This document shows positions 45,773-54,913 of a DNA stretch of 64,000 nt, one piece after another (within the stretch, counting starts at the first letter, position 1; each line of letters starts with the position of its first letter). The notes below the pieces were generated by a model, which saw only the letters and a list, made by a program, of their open reading frames with translations, had not been told where the DNA came from and searched no databases. The stretch covers positions 58,225 to 122,224 of the forward strand of contig JBGSIA010000201.1 in assembly GCA_041751935.1 (NCBI GenBank), given 5' to 3'. The translations under genes and the position numbers were made by a program. This DNA comes from JBBSJZ01 sp041751935. Its GTDB lineage: Bacteria; Planctomycetota; Planctomycetia; Pirellulales; Pirellulaceae.

Positions 45773-48478
45773 ATGAACTTCTTCCGAGAATCTTGCTACT
45801 GGATTGCTGCTGGCATCCTCACACTGATGCCGCTCGTCCTAGCGATCGACTTCGGCGGCGTCTTGCGCTGGACCCAGTACATGGCGGCACTCGCCGTCAT
45901 TGTCCCGGCTTTGCTGACAGCCATCGCGTGGCTCAGCTCGCGCGACCGTGGCCAAGCCCGCCAGCACGTCCTACTAGTTCCCCTTTTGCTTTGGGTTGTA
46001 GCGGTTTGGTTGCAGACCATACCGTTGCCAGGCGCTATCGTGAAGTGGCTCAGTCCTGGATCGGCGTCCGCGTACACGACGTGGATCGAACCGTACTTCA
46101 CCGCTGCCGAACTGCCGCGATTCTTCCCCGTTTCAGTCAGCGTCACTGAGACGCGACATTCGCTCGCCATGTTGTGCGTTATCGTCGCCGTTGTGTGGTG
46201 CTCGGCCATTGTTTTCAATTCCAGAGTGCGGATTGGCATGTTGCTCAGCGGTCTGGCTCTGGCCGGAGCGTGCGTCACCGCGCTAGGTTTATCTCGACTG
46301 GTGTTTCCCGACGCTCCGTTATTTGGATACGAAGAACACCTCCGCGCAAGCGGTTTTGGCATGTTCATTAACCGCAACAACGCCGCGCTGATGTTGAACT
46401 TGGGACTTGCCTGCAGCCTGGGTTTACTATCTTGGCGGCTGACCGCATTGACGGGGATTGAAGTCGATGATCCTGAATTCGAGTTCAATGATCTGCTTTC
46501 GTTGATCAGTGATCGTCAATCGTTCGTGGGAGTCATCTCAGCCGCGTTGTGCGTTAGCGGTCTGCTTGTGAACGGATCACGTGGTGGTGTCGTTGCCGCG
46601 ATGATGGGATTCTTGCTTGCCTTTGGCTGGGTGCGCCAGCGTCGGGGGTTAGTCAGTTATCCCGTCATTGCAACGGTGATCGCGCTGTGTGTTGCCGTGC
46701 TGCTTGTCCCTACGAACTTAAGCCTCGAATCGATTAAAAGGCTTGAGTTTTTGGCCAGTGAGAATCAACAAACTCTGCTCAACGATGGTCGACTGCTGCA
46801 TTGGCCAGACGGTCTTCGAGCCGCAGCCGCCTACTTCCCGTCGGGCGCAGGTTTGGGAACCTATGGAGACGCCGTGCTGCCGTATCAACAAACGAGTGCT
46901 GGCAGCGGTTTTCATCATGCCGACAATCTGTGGGTTGAGCTAGTTACCGAGCAAAGCATTTGGGGGTTGGTTCTCGCGCTATCGATTCTGCTGCTCGTGA
47001 TTCGTTCGCTCAGTCACATGGCGGACTCTCCCGATCCGATCGATCAAGGGCTTCGCATTACCGGTTGGTTCACCGTCACAGCCATTGTCGTATCGCAGTT
47101 CTTTGATTTTGGCTTGATACTTCCGGCCAACTTGTTTGCGGTGGCATTGTTGTTGCCCACCATCATTGCTCGTGACGTCGCAGCGGGCACTTCGCGAGAA
47201 CTAGAAGATGCCGATTTCGTCGTGGACGCCGATGATGATCGAGATCAAAACGAGTTGCAGGAATCAACATCAACCAGACAACGCAGCCGCAAACGTTACC
47301 TGTTCGACGGACGCCGAACGCTACCCTGGTTGCTTGCATCCGCCGCCATCCCACTTGTGCTCTTGCCGCTAGCGTTATGGAGGTTGCATGCGGATGCGGA
47401 AATCGAAGTATTCAAACGAGGTCTTGTATCACAGCTCGCGTGGGTACCAACAGACGACGATGCCCTTGAACAATGGATCGATCGCTTGTCGGCGCACGAG
47501 CAAACCGATTCTTCTCCGATTACCCAGCAGTTGCTCAGCGAAGTAGCTTATTACCGTGCACAGTTGCATGATGTTGCCGAACAGTCGCCAGCAAGCCGTG
47601 ACGAAGCCATCAAAATGTACCGAGAAACCAGTCCGGCGCGGCGTCGATTGCAATGGTTAAGATCACGAGCGAAGGATGAATCGACGGTTGGCGCTGGCGG
47701 TTCAGTAACTGCCACTGCACCGACAATCGTCGCCGGTCAACCAGTGAATTCAAACGACTGGTACCGCAAGTCCCTGGAGCATTCCAATGCTGCGTTGAGA
47801 CTTCGCCCGCTGTCCAACGAAGCGCGGCCGTACCAAGTCTACCTCGACTTTGTGCATCAAGACCGCAAGCGGACGCATTTGGCCATTGAGCAGTTGTCGC
47901 GATTGTATTTCTGTGAGCCTGCGTCGTTGATCTCGATCGCCATTCTGGCGGCTGATGGAAGCGACAATGAGCTGGCAATCAATATTTTGAAGACGGCGAT
48001 TAGCTCTCAACCGAGCCTGACCGCGACCGCACTTGCCCAGGCAGAGCGACATGGGATTGAGGAACTGGGGAGCATCGTGCCTGCGTCCAGTCAAAACTAT
48101 CGTGCGACCGCCAGTTACCTGCTGACGCAAAGGTCCACCGCCACCGAGTTGCTTGCGGAGGCCTACGCTGGGTTGAGTTGCGATACGTGCAAAACACAAT
48201 CCGAGCGAGCAGCGTGCGAGCAACTTGCCGGCGATATCGCCTTTCGCCTGGAACGATTGCCCGAGAGTTTCGAACGATACCAAACGGCACTGAAGTACGA
48301 TCCAACGAATGCGACAATGCGATTGACATTGATCTCGCGATTGCGACAAGATGGCCAACGACGCGAGGCACTCTCGGAAGCTCGTCGTGCCCGGCTGATA
48401 ATCCCAGGCGACGATCGGTTCACGACACAAATTGAAGAAATGGCCGCCGAAGATATCAATGCCGTCGAGAGTCAATGA
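45773..48478 (+). CDS. O-antigen ligase/polymerase family membrane protein with C-terminal TPR region
   Basis: Integral membrane protein of 901 residues from the ATG at 45773 (a TTG at 45752 is an alternative). About twelve hydrophobic segments cover residues 8-450. The Wzy_C-type loop includes NGSRGGVVAAMMGFLLAF and later GAGLGTYGDAVLPYQ and HHADNLWVELVTEQSIWG, the conserved ligase/polymerase region. After a last membrane segment (LPWLLASAAIPLVLLPLALW, about 520) comes a soluble part of about 380 residues with tetratricopeptide-like helices (ERLPESFERYQTALKYDPTNATMRL). It probably polymerises or ligates the island glycan. Confidence 0.88.
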   Translation: MNFFRESCYWIAAGILTLMPLVLAIDFGGVLRWTQYMAALAVIVPALLTAIAWLSSRDRGQARQHVLLVPLLLWVVAVWLQTIPLPGAIVKWLSPGSASAYTTWIEPYFTAAELPRFFPVSVSVTETRHSLAMLCVIVAVVWCSAIVFNSRVRIGMLLSGLALAGACVTALGLSRLVFPDAPLFGYEEHLRASGFGMFINRNNAALMLNLGLACSLGLLSWRLTALTGIEVDDPEFEFNDLLSLISDRQSFVGVISAALCVSGLLVNGSRGGVVAAMMGFLLAFGWVRQRRGLVSYPVIATVIALCVAVLLVPTNLSLESIKRLEFLASENQQTLLNDGRLLHWPDGLRAAAAYFPSGAGLGTYGDAVLPYQQTSAGSGFHHADNLWVELVTEQSIWGLVLALSILLLVIRSLSHMADSPDPIDQGLRITGWFTVTAIVVSQFFDFGLILPANLFAVALLLPTIIARDVAAGTSRELEDADFVVDADDDRDQNELQESTSTRQRSRKRYLFDGRRTLPWLLASAAIPLVLLPLALWRLHADAEIEVFKRGLVSQLAWVPTDDDALEQWIDRLSAHEQTDSSPITQQLLSEVAYYRAQLHDVAEQSPASRDEAIKMYRETSPARRRLQWLRSRAKDESTVGAGGSVTATAPTIVAGQPVNSNDWYRKSLEHSNAALRLRPLSNEARPYQVYLDFVHQDRKRTHLAIEQLSRLYFCEPASLISIAILAADGSDNELAINILKTAISSQPSLTATALAQAERHGIEELGSIVPASSQNYRATASYLLTQRSTATELLAEAYAGLSCDTCKTQSERAACEQLAGDIAFRLERLPESFERYQTALKYDPTNATMRLTLISRLRQDGQRREALSEARRARLIIPGDDRFTTQIEEMAAEDINAVESQ

Positions 48479-48500
48479 ATCAGGTATCCGGGTTACTTCA

Positions 48501-48599
48501 ACGTTAGTGTTTAGGCTTTAGCCGATTCTTTCCAGGACAAAACGCCTAAAGGCTGGACACCAACCTCTCGCGAATATCAATTGATTTAAGTTTGTGCCA
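48501..48599 (+). repeat. 99-bp diverged dispersed repeat, copy 1
   Basis: Begins in cgttagtgtttaggctttag and contains cctaaaggctgg in the middle. It aligns without gaps to 54792-54890 at about 71 of 99 positions by hand. It fills most of the gap between the ligase gene and the nucleotide-sugar dehydrogenase. Confidence 0.65.
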
Positions 48600-48661
48600 G
48601 TGGTACCGAACGTTTTATCCATAATCTTACCCTCCTTAACAACTAACATCAGAGTTCTACA

Positions 48662-49942
48662 GTGCTTGCTATTATCGGCCTCGGGTACGTTGGGTTACCC
48701 CTTGGATTGCAATTCGCCCGCAGCGGCGTCAAAGTTCTCGGATTGGATATCGACGACGCCAAAGTCGACGCAATCAATGCTGGCCGATCCTACATCCATC
48801 ACATCTCCTCCGAATCAATCGTCGAGCAAACAAAAGCGGGGCGGCTCACTGCAAGTACTGATTTTGCCAAGATCCGCGATTGCGATGCTGTGATTATCTG
48901 CGTCCCCAGCCCGCTGAACAAAAACCGCGAACCAGACATTTCGTATATCTTGAAAACCGGCGAAGCCATCGCTCCCTATCTGCAGTCCGGGACCCTCGTG
49001 GTGTTGGAATCCACGACCTACCCCGGCACGACGGATGAAGACTTGCTGAGCGTCCTCGAAGCCGGTTCTAAACTGAAAGCTGGTAAAGATTTTCATCTTG
49101 CCTTTTCGCCAGAACGGGAAGACCCTGGAAACCCAGACAGCCAAGTCGCGATCATTCCCAAAGTCGTCGGCGGGCTGACGCAGCAATGTTTGGATAAAGC
49201 CATCGCCCTGTATTCGCAAGCGGTAAAGCGAGTGGTGCCAGTGAGTAGCTGTCGTGCCGCCGAAGCGACCAAATTGCTCGAGAATATTTTTCGCAGTGTC
49301 AACATCGCGCTGGTGAATGAACTGAAACTGGTTTACGGTGCGATGGGAATCGACGTTTGGGAGGTGATCGAAGCAGCCAAGACAAAGCCATTCGGTTACA
49401 TGGCGTTTTATCCAGGGCCTGGATTGGGCGGGCACTGTATTCCCATCGATCCGTTTTACTTAACTTGGAAAGCTCGTGAGTACGGCCAAGCAACGCGATT
49501 CATCGAACTGGCCGGCGAGATCAATACGTCGATGCCCAAGCATGTGGTCTCGCGAGTTGCCGAAGCACTCAATACAGTGAAGAAACCGCTCAATGGCAGC
49601 AAGGTGTTGCTTGTGGGCCTGGCGTACAAAGCGAACGTGGACGATGACCGTGAATCACCGACATACGTGTTGATGGACCTGCTCACAGCGGCCGGTGCAA
49701 TTGTCGACTACTACGATCCCTACGTACCAGTCATTCGCCCCTCACGCGAACATGCCCATTGGGCCGGCACGAAAAGCGTTGCCTGGGATGAAAAGACCAT
49801 TTCCAGCTATGACGCGGTACTCATATCCACCGCTCATGCTAACGTCGATTATGCGAAGCTCGTTGATTGGTCGCCACTTGTCATCGACACTCGCAATGCC
49901 ACCCGAGCATTGCAGCCAAATCCGAAAATCGTGCTCGCCTAG
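48662..49942 (+). CDS. UDP-N-acetylglucosamine-type 6-dehydrogenase (nucleotide sugar dehydrogenase, WbpA/TviB-like)
   Basis: NAD-dependent enzyme of 426 residues that oxidises C6 of a UDP-sugar to the uronate. The N-terminal Rossmann motif is AIIGLGYVGLPLGLQFA (residues 3-19), the substrate stretch FHLAFSPEREDPGNPD lies near 142, the catalytic Cys in GPGLGGHCIPIDPFY (about 258) and the C-terminal UDP-binding domain includes LLVGLAYKANVDDDRESP (about 318). The HHI segment and SPEREDPG favour the UDP-GlcNAc/GalNAc subgroup over UDP-glucose dehydrogenase. The frame begins with GTG at 48662. It supplies a uronate precursor to the island. Confidence 0.92.
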   Translation: MLAIIGLGYVGLPLGLQFARSGVKVLGLDIDDAKVDAINAGRSYIHHISSESIVEQTKAGRLTASTDFAKIRDCDAVIICVPSPLNKNREPDISYILKTGEAIAPYLQSGTLVVLESTTYPGTTDEDLLSVLEAGSKLKAGKDFHLAFSPEREDPGNPDSQVAIIPKVVGGLTQQCLDKAIALYSQAVKRVVPVSSCRAAEATKLLENIFRSVNIALVNELKLVYGAMGIDVWEVIEAAKTKPFGYMAFYPGPGLGGHCIPIDPFYLTWKAREYGQATRFIELAGEINTSMPKHVVSRVAEALNTVKKPLNGSKVLLVGLAYKANVDDDRESPTYVLMDLLTAAGAIVDYYDPYVPVIRPSREHAHWAGTKSVAWDEKTISSYDAVLISTAHANVDYAKLVDWSPLVIDTRNATRALQPNPKIVLA

Positions 49943-49969
49943 TCACTCGCTACTAGTTTCAACTATTTC

Positions 49970-50740
49970 GTGCTGACCACCGAAGAACGCAACGCTCTGA
50001 TCATTGCTGCTTTGAAGCAGCGGATGCCGCACGTGACCAACTTCAGCCACGATGTCGGTTTGCCCACCCGGCCAGTGGGACATCGCAGTGGTATCATGAC
50101 GTCCACGGAAATCATCCGCAGCTACCGCAAGGACCATCGACGACAGAGCCAGCACGTGGAACCACAACACGTTATCGAAGTATTGCAGCAAGCCAAAATC
50201 CAACGTTGGGTGCTAATGGGCTTGTATGGTTATGTTGGCTATCTCGCCATGCCTCGCGCCACTCAAGATGTCGACATTTTGGTCAGTGAAGACGAACTTG
50301 AGCAGGTTATTGCTGCGATCTGCAATCGTTGGCCAGCGTTGATCGTTGATCGGCAATCTGTCGTCGTTCGATTTCGTGATCCAGGCGAAGTGGCCATTGA
50401 CGGCGAAATGAAGCAGGTCATCGATGCCATGTTACCATCCAATGCCTGTTACGAAGCCATACTCGACCGTTACCATACACTCGATGCAACTACTGGTCAC
50501 CGCATACCGATTATCGAAGCCGCCTGTGCCAGCAAATTCGCCGCGTTGTTTTCCCCGTATCGCGAGTGGGAAAAAAAATCGTATGATGCAGGTGATTTAC
50601 GAAGTATCATGGGGCCCAACGCCGCTACTCTGGACCGTGATTTACTTAAGCAGCTAGGTGACCTTGTCTATCCTAACGGCGGCCAGGAACTTTTAGAATT
50701 CTTGCAACTGACTATCGACAAGAAACCGTTCCCAATCTAG
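49970..50740 (+). CDS. Nucleotidyltransferase-fold protein, intact copy
   Basis: Protein of 256 residues starting with GTG 28 bases after the dehydrogenase. The centre reads WVLMGLYGYVGYLAMPRATQDVDILVSEDE (positions about 83-112 of the product), the Gly...ATxDxD pattern of minimal/AbiEii-like nucleotidyltransferases. After it come VIDAMLPSNACYE with another acidic pair and an ACASKFAALFSPYREWEKKSYDAGDL helix that is typical of the group. The N-terminal 60 residues have no known match. A decayed paralogue lies at 53370-54141. Function unknown; association with toxin-antitoxin systems is family-level inference. Confidence 0.75.
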   Translation: MLTTEERNALIIAALKQRMPHVTNFSHDVGLPTRPVGHRSGIMTSTEIIRSYRKDHRRQSQHVEPQHVIEVLQQAKIQRWVLMGLYGYVGYLAMPRATQDVDILVSEDELEQVIAAICNRWPALIVDRQSVVVRFRDPGEVAIDGEMKQVIDAMLPSNACYEAILDRYHTLDATTGHRIPIIEAACASKFAALFSPYREWEKKSYDAGDLRSIMGPNAATLDRDLLKQLGDLVYPNGGQELLEFLQLTIDKKPFPI

Positions 50741-50761
50741 CCCCTAGCAGCATTTTTTGTC

Positions 50762-51838
50762 GTGACCCCAACAACACCTCACTTACGACTCGTCATCACT
50801 GGTGGAGCCGGCTTCATTGGTTCTAATCTGGTGCGAATGGCAATTGCTGACGGCCACGAAGTCCTTAACTTCGATTGTCTGACCTATGCAGGGAATCTTG
50901 CTTCGCTTGCTGACGTTGACAATCATCTGTCGTATCAGTTTTCACCAGTAGATATCACCGACTTTGACTCGGTGGTGCGCCAGATCGATGCCTACCGGCC
51001 CGATGCAATTATGCATCTCGCAGCCGAAAGTCATGTAGATCGCTCGATCGATGGTCCCGGACAGTTCATCCAGACCAATGTTGTCGGCACCTACAATCTG
51101 TTGGAAGCCAGTTTGAAGTATTGGCGATCACTGTCACCGGACGAGGCCAAGCGATTCCGCTTGCTTCACGTTTCCACCGACGAAGTGTACGGGTCGTTGG
51201 GGCCTCAGGGACGGTTCACGGAAACGACTCCCTACGATCCCCACTCGCCGTACTCCGCCAGCAAGGCCTCGTCGGACCACCTCGCCCGCGCTTGGCACGA
51301 CACCTACAAGCTTCCAGTCATCGTCACCAACTGTAGCAACAATTACGGCCCATATCAGTTCCCTGAGAAGTTGATACCTGTCGTGATATTGAAATGCTTG
51401 CGTGGCGAACCGATACCGGTTTACGGAAAAGGCGAAAACGTTCGTGACTGGTTATACGTGACCGATCATTGCCGAGCGTTATTGACGGTGCTGTGCCGTG
51501 GTGTGCCAGGTGACACGTACAACATTGGTGGCAACAACGAGAGAACAAATCTTGAGTTAGTGCAAACCCTGTGTTGTCTGCTCGATGAACTGCGTCCGTG
51601 CCCCACAGGCAAACCGCATCAAGACAAGATCACCTTCGTCACCGATCGTCCCGGTCACGATTTGCGTTACGCAATTGACGCATCGAAAATTGAACGAGAA
51701 CTCGCTTGGTCGCCACAAGAAACTTTCGAGAGTGGCTTTCGTAAAACCGTCCAGTGGTACCTGGACAATCAATCCTGGTGGCAAAACATTCTGTCCGGCG
51801 ATTACCGTTTAGAACGCATTGGTATCCAGTCACCATGA
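50762..51838 (+). CDS. rfbB: dTDP-glucose 4,6-dehydratase
   Basis: Converts dTDP-glucose to dTDP-4-keto-6-deoxyglucose. The 358-residue product has RLVITGGAGFIGSNLVRMA (Gly loop, about residues 9-27), HLAAESHVDRSIDGP (about 82), HVSTDEVYGSLG, the YxxxK motif in SPYSASKASSDHLARAW (about 159) and NNYGPYQFPEKLIPV (about 186), all RmlB hallmarks. The start is GTG. It ends in an ATGA overlap with rfbA, so they are coupled. The later genes of the dTDP-rhamnose pathway (rmlC, rmlD) are not in the window, so the end sugar is uncertain. Confidence 0.96.
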   Translation: MTPTTPHLRLVITGGAGFIGSNLVRMAIADGHEVLNFDCLTYAGNLASLADVDNHLSYQFSPVDITDFDSVVRQIDAYRPDAIMHLAAESHVDRSIDGPGQFIQTNVVGTYNLLEASLKYWRSLSPDEAKRFRLLHVSTDEVYGSLGPQGRFTETTPYDPHSPYSASKASSDHLARAWHDTYKLPVIVTNCSNNYGPYQFPEKLIPVVILKCLRGEPIPVYGKGENVRDWLYVTDHCRALLTVLCRGVPGDTYNIGGNNERTNLELVQTLCCLLDELRPCPTGKPHQDKITFVTDRPGHDLRYAIDASKIERELAWSPQETFESGFRKTVQWYLDNQSWWQNILSGDYRLERIGIQSP

Positions 51839-52698
51839 AAGGCATCATTCTCGCTGGCGGTTCTGGGACACGCTTGCATCCAATGACGCGCGTTGTCAGC
51901 AAGCAACTGATCCCGGTCTACGACAAGCCGATGATTTACTATCCGTTGTCGACGCTGTTGTTGGCCGGAATCAAAGACATCCTGGTGATCTCCACGCCCT
52001 TGGATTTGCCGCTATTTGAACGACTGTTGGGCGATGGTAGCCAATGGGGTGTCTCGTTCACCTACGCCGTGCAAGCGAAACCGGAGGGATTGCCGCAAGC
52101 GTTTACCATCGGTGCGAAGTTCATCGGTGACGATCGAGTCGCATTGGTGCTCGGGGATAACATTTTCTACGGTCAAGGATTCCGTAGCATGTTAGCCAAA
52201 GCCGCCAGCAAGACGTCCGGTGCGACCGTGTTCGGCTATCACGTTGTCGATCCACGTGCGTACGGAGTCGTTGAGTTTGATCAACACGGCAAAGCTATTT
52301 CGATCGAAGAAAAGCCAGCGAATCCCAAAAGTGAGTATGCTGTCACTGGGCTATACTTTTTCGATAACGACGTTGTTGAAATTGCGACATCGCTGAAGCC
52401 GTCCGCTCGCGGTGAGCTGGAGATTACCGACGTCATTCGCACCTACTTGGAAAGAGGCGACCTAGGCGTTGAACACTTTTCGCGAGGCTTCGCTTGGCTG
52501 GACACCGGCACCAAGGACTCGCTGCTGGACGCTTGCAATTTCGTCGCCGCCGTCGAAAAACGGCAAGGACTCAAGATTGCGTGCCTGGAAGAAATCGCGT
52601 TCCTGATGAAGTTCATTGACGCCGAGCAATTGAAGACACTGGCATCACAATCCAAAAACGAGTACAGCGACTACCTCCGCTCGCTGATTCCCAAGTAA
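51835..52698 (+). CDS. rfbA: Glucose-1-phosphate thymidylyltransferase
   Basis: Makes dTDP-glucose from glucose-1-phosphate and dTTP. The 287-residue product starts MKGIILAGGSGTRLHPMTRV with the nucleotide-binding GGxGTRL loop and continues KQLIPVYDKPMIYYPLSTL, VLGDNIFYGQGF (metal-binding Asp region, about 110) and ISIEEKPANPKSEYAVTGLYF (about 162). The C-terminus RGFAWLDTGTKDSLLDACNFV matches RmlA. The ATG overlaps the rfbB stop by four bases. It appears to be last of the intact sugar-nucleotide genes. Confidence 0.97.
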   Translation: MKGIILAGGSGTRLHPMTRVVSKQLIPVYDKPMIYYPLSTLLLAGIKDILVISTPLDLPLFERLLGDGSQWGVSFTYAVQAKPEGLPQAFTIGAKFIGDDRVALVLGDNIFYGQGFRSMLAKAASKTSGATVFGYHVVDPRAYGVVEFDQHGKAISIEEKPANPKSEYAVTGLYFFDNDVVEIATSLKPSARGELEITDVIRTYLERGDLGVEHFSRGFAWLDTGTKDSLLDACNFVAAVEKRQGLKIACLEEIAFLMKFIDAEQLKTLASQSKNEYSDYLRSLIPK

Positions 52699-52720
52699 CT
52701 TGCGATTTCCCGCAACATAA

Positions 52721-52740
52721 CCCTCCCAGACTTGGGAGGG
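52721..52740 (+). terminator. Hairpin after rfbA, possible terminator
   Basis: Perfect 8-bp stem CCCTCCCA/TGGGAGGG with a GACT loop, 22 bases after the rfbA stop. The T run expected of an intrinsic terminator is missing, so it may only stabilise the 3' end. Confidence 0.45.
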
Positions 52741-53020
52741 CTTCCGCTTCAGGACGCTGCCCAGCGCACGAGTATCCGTTCCATCTTCGTCGCTCGATTT
52801 GGTTGATTCCCTTTCGTAGTCAGTATCAACGAAAGGCACACTGCGCCGATACGCTCAGCAGTCCAGTGCCGTTTCGCACGGTGGTCGGTTTGCGTCCAAC
52901 TAAACGATCGATTTTGCGCAACTATCGCTTGTGCACCCTGGTCAAAATTGCATCCGCAATCTAGTCTACTAATCATCTTTGTATGCAATTCGATCGTCAT
53001 CACAGGTCCACGTTTTTCCC

Positions 53021-53054
53021 CGGGTGTGTCACCCAAGGAGACGAAGTCCGCGCC
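53021..53054 (+). repeat. 34-bp dispersed repeat, copy 2
   Basis: Matches 43835-43868 at 32 of 34 positions, including the GGGTG-tgt-CACCC hairpin. Here it is not next to a heptamer array. Confidence 0.75.
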
Positions 53055-53369
53055 GATACAAACGATGGATAAATAGGACTCCGTGGCTCAAGTCACTTCA
53101 GGTTTAGACTCGAAATCGATTCTCATTGGAGCGGACTGAACATGCCGTCCCCCGAACAGCGATTTATCGATTCTTGGAGAATTGCGAGCTAGGTGTTGGA
53201 TCGTTTGCGCAACGAAGAGCTACGTCAGCTCGATGAGAGTGAAGGCGCCAAAATGAATTCCCGCCGCTCTTCGGAGAATGCTCAATTCAGTGGAATGGCG
53301 ATTTTCCAGTCCTGGATGATGCGACTTCGCGTTATCGAATCTCACTACCCAAAAACTTAGTACCTTCCC

Positions 53370-54141
53370 TTGCCATCGCCCCTGGACACTGCCGAATTTC
53401 TTGCCGAGCGCCACGCCGCCATGCTGGCTCAGACTGGCTTTGTGGGCGTCGATGAAACTGACCCAACGGCTCCATCGGGACACGCTTACGGGATTCGAGT
53501 CAGCAGTCGTTTAACGAGCGATTACCGGCGACGATGGAGGAAACAAGCGGTGGATGTGACCCCCGAAGAAGTGATTGAATGCTTCAACCAAGCAAAAATT
53601 AAGAACTGGGTACTGATGGGCTTGCACGGATAGGTGGGATACTTGCCCATGCCACGAGCGACCCAGGACGTCAACGTCATGGTTCCCTACAAGCCAGAAG
53701 AATAAAGCCGCGCAAGCGATCGAGAAGCGTTGGCCGACGTTAACCAAACAAGAGTTATCACAAGTCATTCGCTTTGCCGACGTGCAAGATTGTGACAGCG
53801 AAGGCAAGCCGAAGCCGGTGATCGATGTGATGGTACCGTGGAGCCCATTCCAAGAACTGATCTTGAAGGAACATGTGCTTATCGACGCAGAAACCCCCAG
53901 CCATTATCCGACTTTGGAGGCGGCGATCGTGTCAAAGTACGCGCCACTGGTATCACCGCACCGATCTTGGGACAAGAAGCAACAAGACGCCGTTGACCTG
54001 CGTCGCATCATTAAAGGTAACGAGAAGTCGATTGATCGCGAGCGGCTGCGAGCTCTAGGTGACTTAGTTTGGGAGCGAGGCGGCGCCGACGTTTTACATT
54101 TCATTGAACTTGCCCTCCAAGACCAACCGTTCCCAGCATAA
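53370..54141 (+). pseudogene. Broken paralogue of the nucleotidyltransferase at 49970-50740
   Basis: The first part (to 53633) encodes EVIECFNQAKIKNWVLMGLHG, matching VIEVLQQAKIQRWVLMGLYG of the intact copy, then hits a TAG where the intact gene continues YVGYLAMPRATQDVDILV. After the stop the frame still reads VGYLPMPRATQDVNVMV, then meets TAA at 53703. The remaining similarity (AIEKRWPTL to the C-terminal DQPFPA) is in the +1 frame. The catalytic second Asp is changed to Asn. At least one nonsense change and one frameshift are needed, so it is inactive. The start codon would be TTG. Confidence 0.85.
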
Positions 54142-54172
54142 GCAGCACTTGGTACTAACCGCCTCGCAACTC

Positions 54173-54706
54173 ATGCAGTGGACCATCGAATTACCGCAGC
54201 GCGAACATCAGCTCAGCTTCAACCGTCGTCGCTGGGAAGAAGTGCTCGCCGATCGTCGTTTGTCTCAGCTTCCGTTTCGTATCGAGACCAACGCCTACGG
54301 ACAAATCCTGATGAGTCCTCCAGCATCGAGTGGCCACAGTTGCCGCCAAGGCGATATCGCCTTTCGCTTACGTCAATCGCTCGGCGGACGAGCGCTCCCC
54401 GAATGCCCAGTTTCGACACTGGACGGGGTCAAAGCAGTCGACGTCGGTTGGTACTCCGATGAAAGATTCGCCGAAGTGGACGGGCAACCCGCATTTGAGA
54501 TCGCGCCTGAAATATGTGTCGAAGTCTTGTCGCCCAGCAACACCGACGCTGAGATGCATGCGAAACGTAAACTCTACTTTGAGGCTGGCGCCGACGAAGT
54601 CTGGATTTGTGAACTCGATGGAGCGATGAGTTATTACCACTGCGATAATCCGGCCACCGCCCGAACGAATTCGCCACGCTGCCCTGATTTCCCACTCAGG
54701 TTTTGA
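54173..54706 (+). CDS. Uma2-family (DUF820) endonuclease-fold protein
   Basis: Protein of about 177 residues from the ATG at 54173, with the frame open to 54104 inside the preceding pseudogene. The PD-(D/E)XK-type pattern is visible: VKAVDVGWYSDERF (Asp, about residue 85), PEICVEVLSPSNTDAEM (Glu, about 112) and KRKLYFEAGADEVWICE (about 131-147). Such proteins are abundant in cyanobacteria and planctomycetes and are thought to be nucleases of mobile or selfish type; no substrate is established. Complete by motif and length. Confidence 0.85.
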   Translation: MQWTIELPQREHQLSFNRRRWEEVLADRRLSQLPFRIETNAYGQILMSPPASSGHSCRQGDIAFRLRQSLGGRALPECPVSTLDGVKAVDVGWYSDERFAEVDGQPAFEIAPEICVEVLSPSNTDAEMHAKRKLYFEAGADEVWICELDGAMSYYHCDNPATARTNSPRCPDFPLRF

Positions 54707-54913
54707 ATGGCAGAGCCCAATAACGGATTATATCGCGCCGTAACCAGCTAACCATCAACGACGACTTTCCCTTGGATGGCGCGAGCATACGCCGTTGGTG
54801 TCAAGGCTTTAGTCGATCCTTCCCTAAACAGAACTCTTAAAGGCTGACAATCAACCATTCGTGAACATCAACTGTCATAAGCTCGTGCTATTCGCATCTG
54901 AAGTAATTCATAT
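54707..54913. other. Gap holding the second 99-bp repeat
   Basis: The gap between two Uma2 genes contains the 54792-54890 repeat and little else. The repeat ends 23 bases before the ATG of the second Uma2 gene, so it may carry or disturb its promoter. Confidence 0.5.
54792..54890 (+). repeat. 99-bp diverged dispersed repeat, copy 2
   Basis: Ungapped match of about 71/99 to 48501-48599. Shared blocks include aggcttta, taaaggctg, caacc and gtgaa/gcgaa followed by atcaa. Confidence 0.65.

Larger units (their letters stand above)
52699..53369. other. Accessory gap with a dispersed repeat and a degraded ORF
   Basis: After the rfbA hairpin there is no convincing gene. A copy of the 34-bp repeat lies at 53021-53054. 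From 53142 a plus-strand frame starts ATGCCGTCC and stops after about 16 codons, then stays open for about 55 codons to 53359; this looks like a gene remnant, but I cannot name the family. Confidence 0.4.

Noticed and set aside
52749..53036. Minus-strand ORF of 95 codons
   Set aside because: No recognisable motif, and its first codons lie within the dispersed 34-bp repeat.
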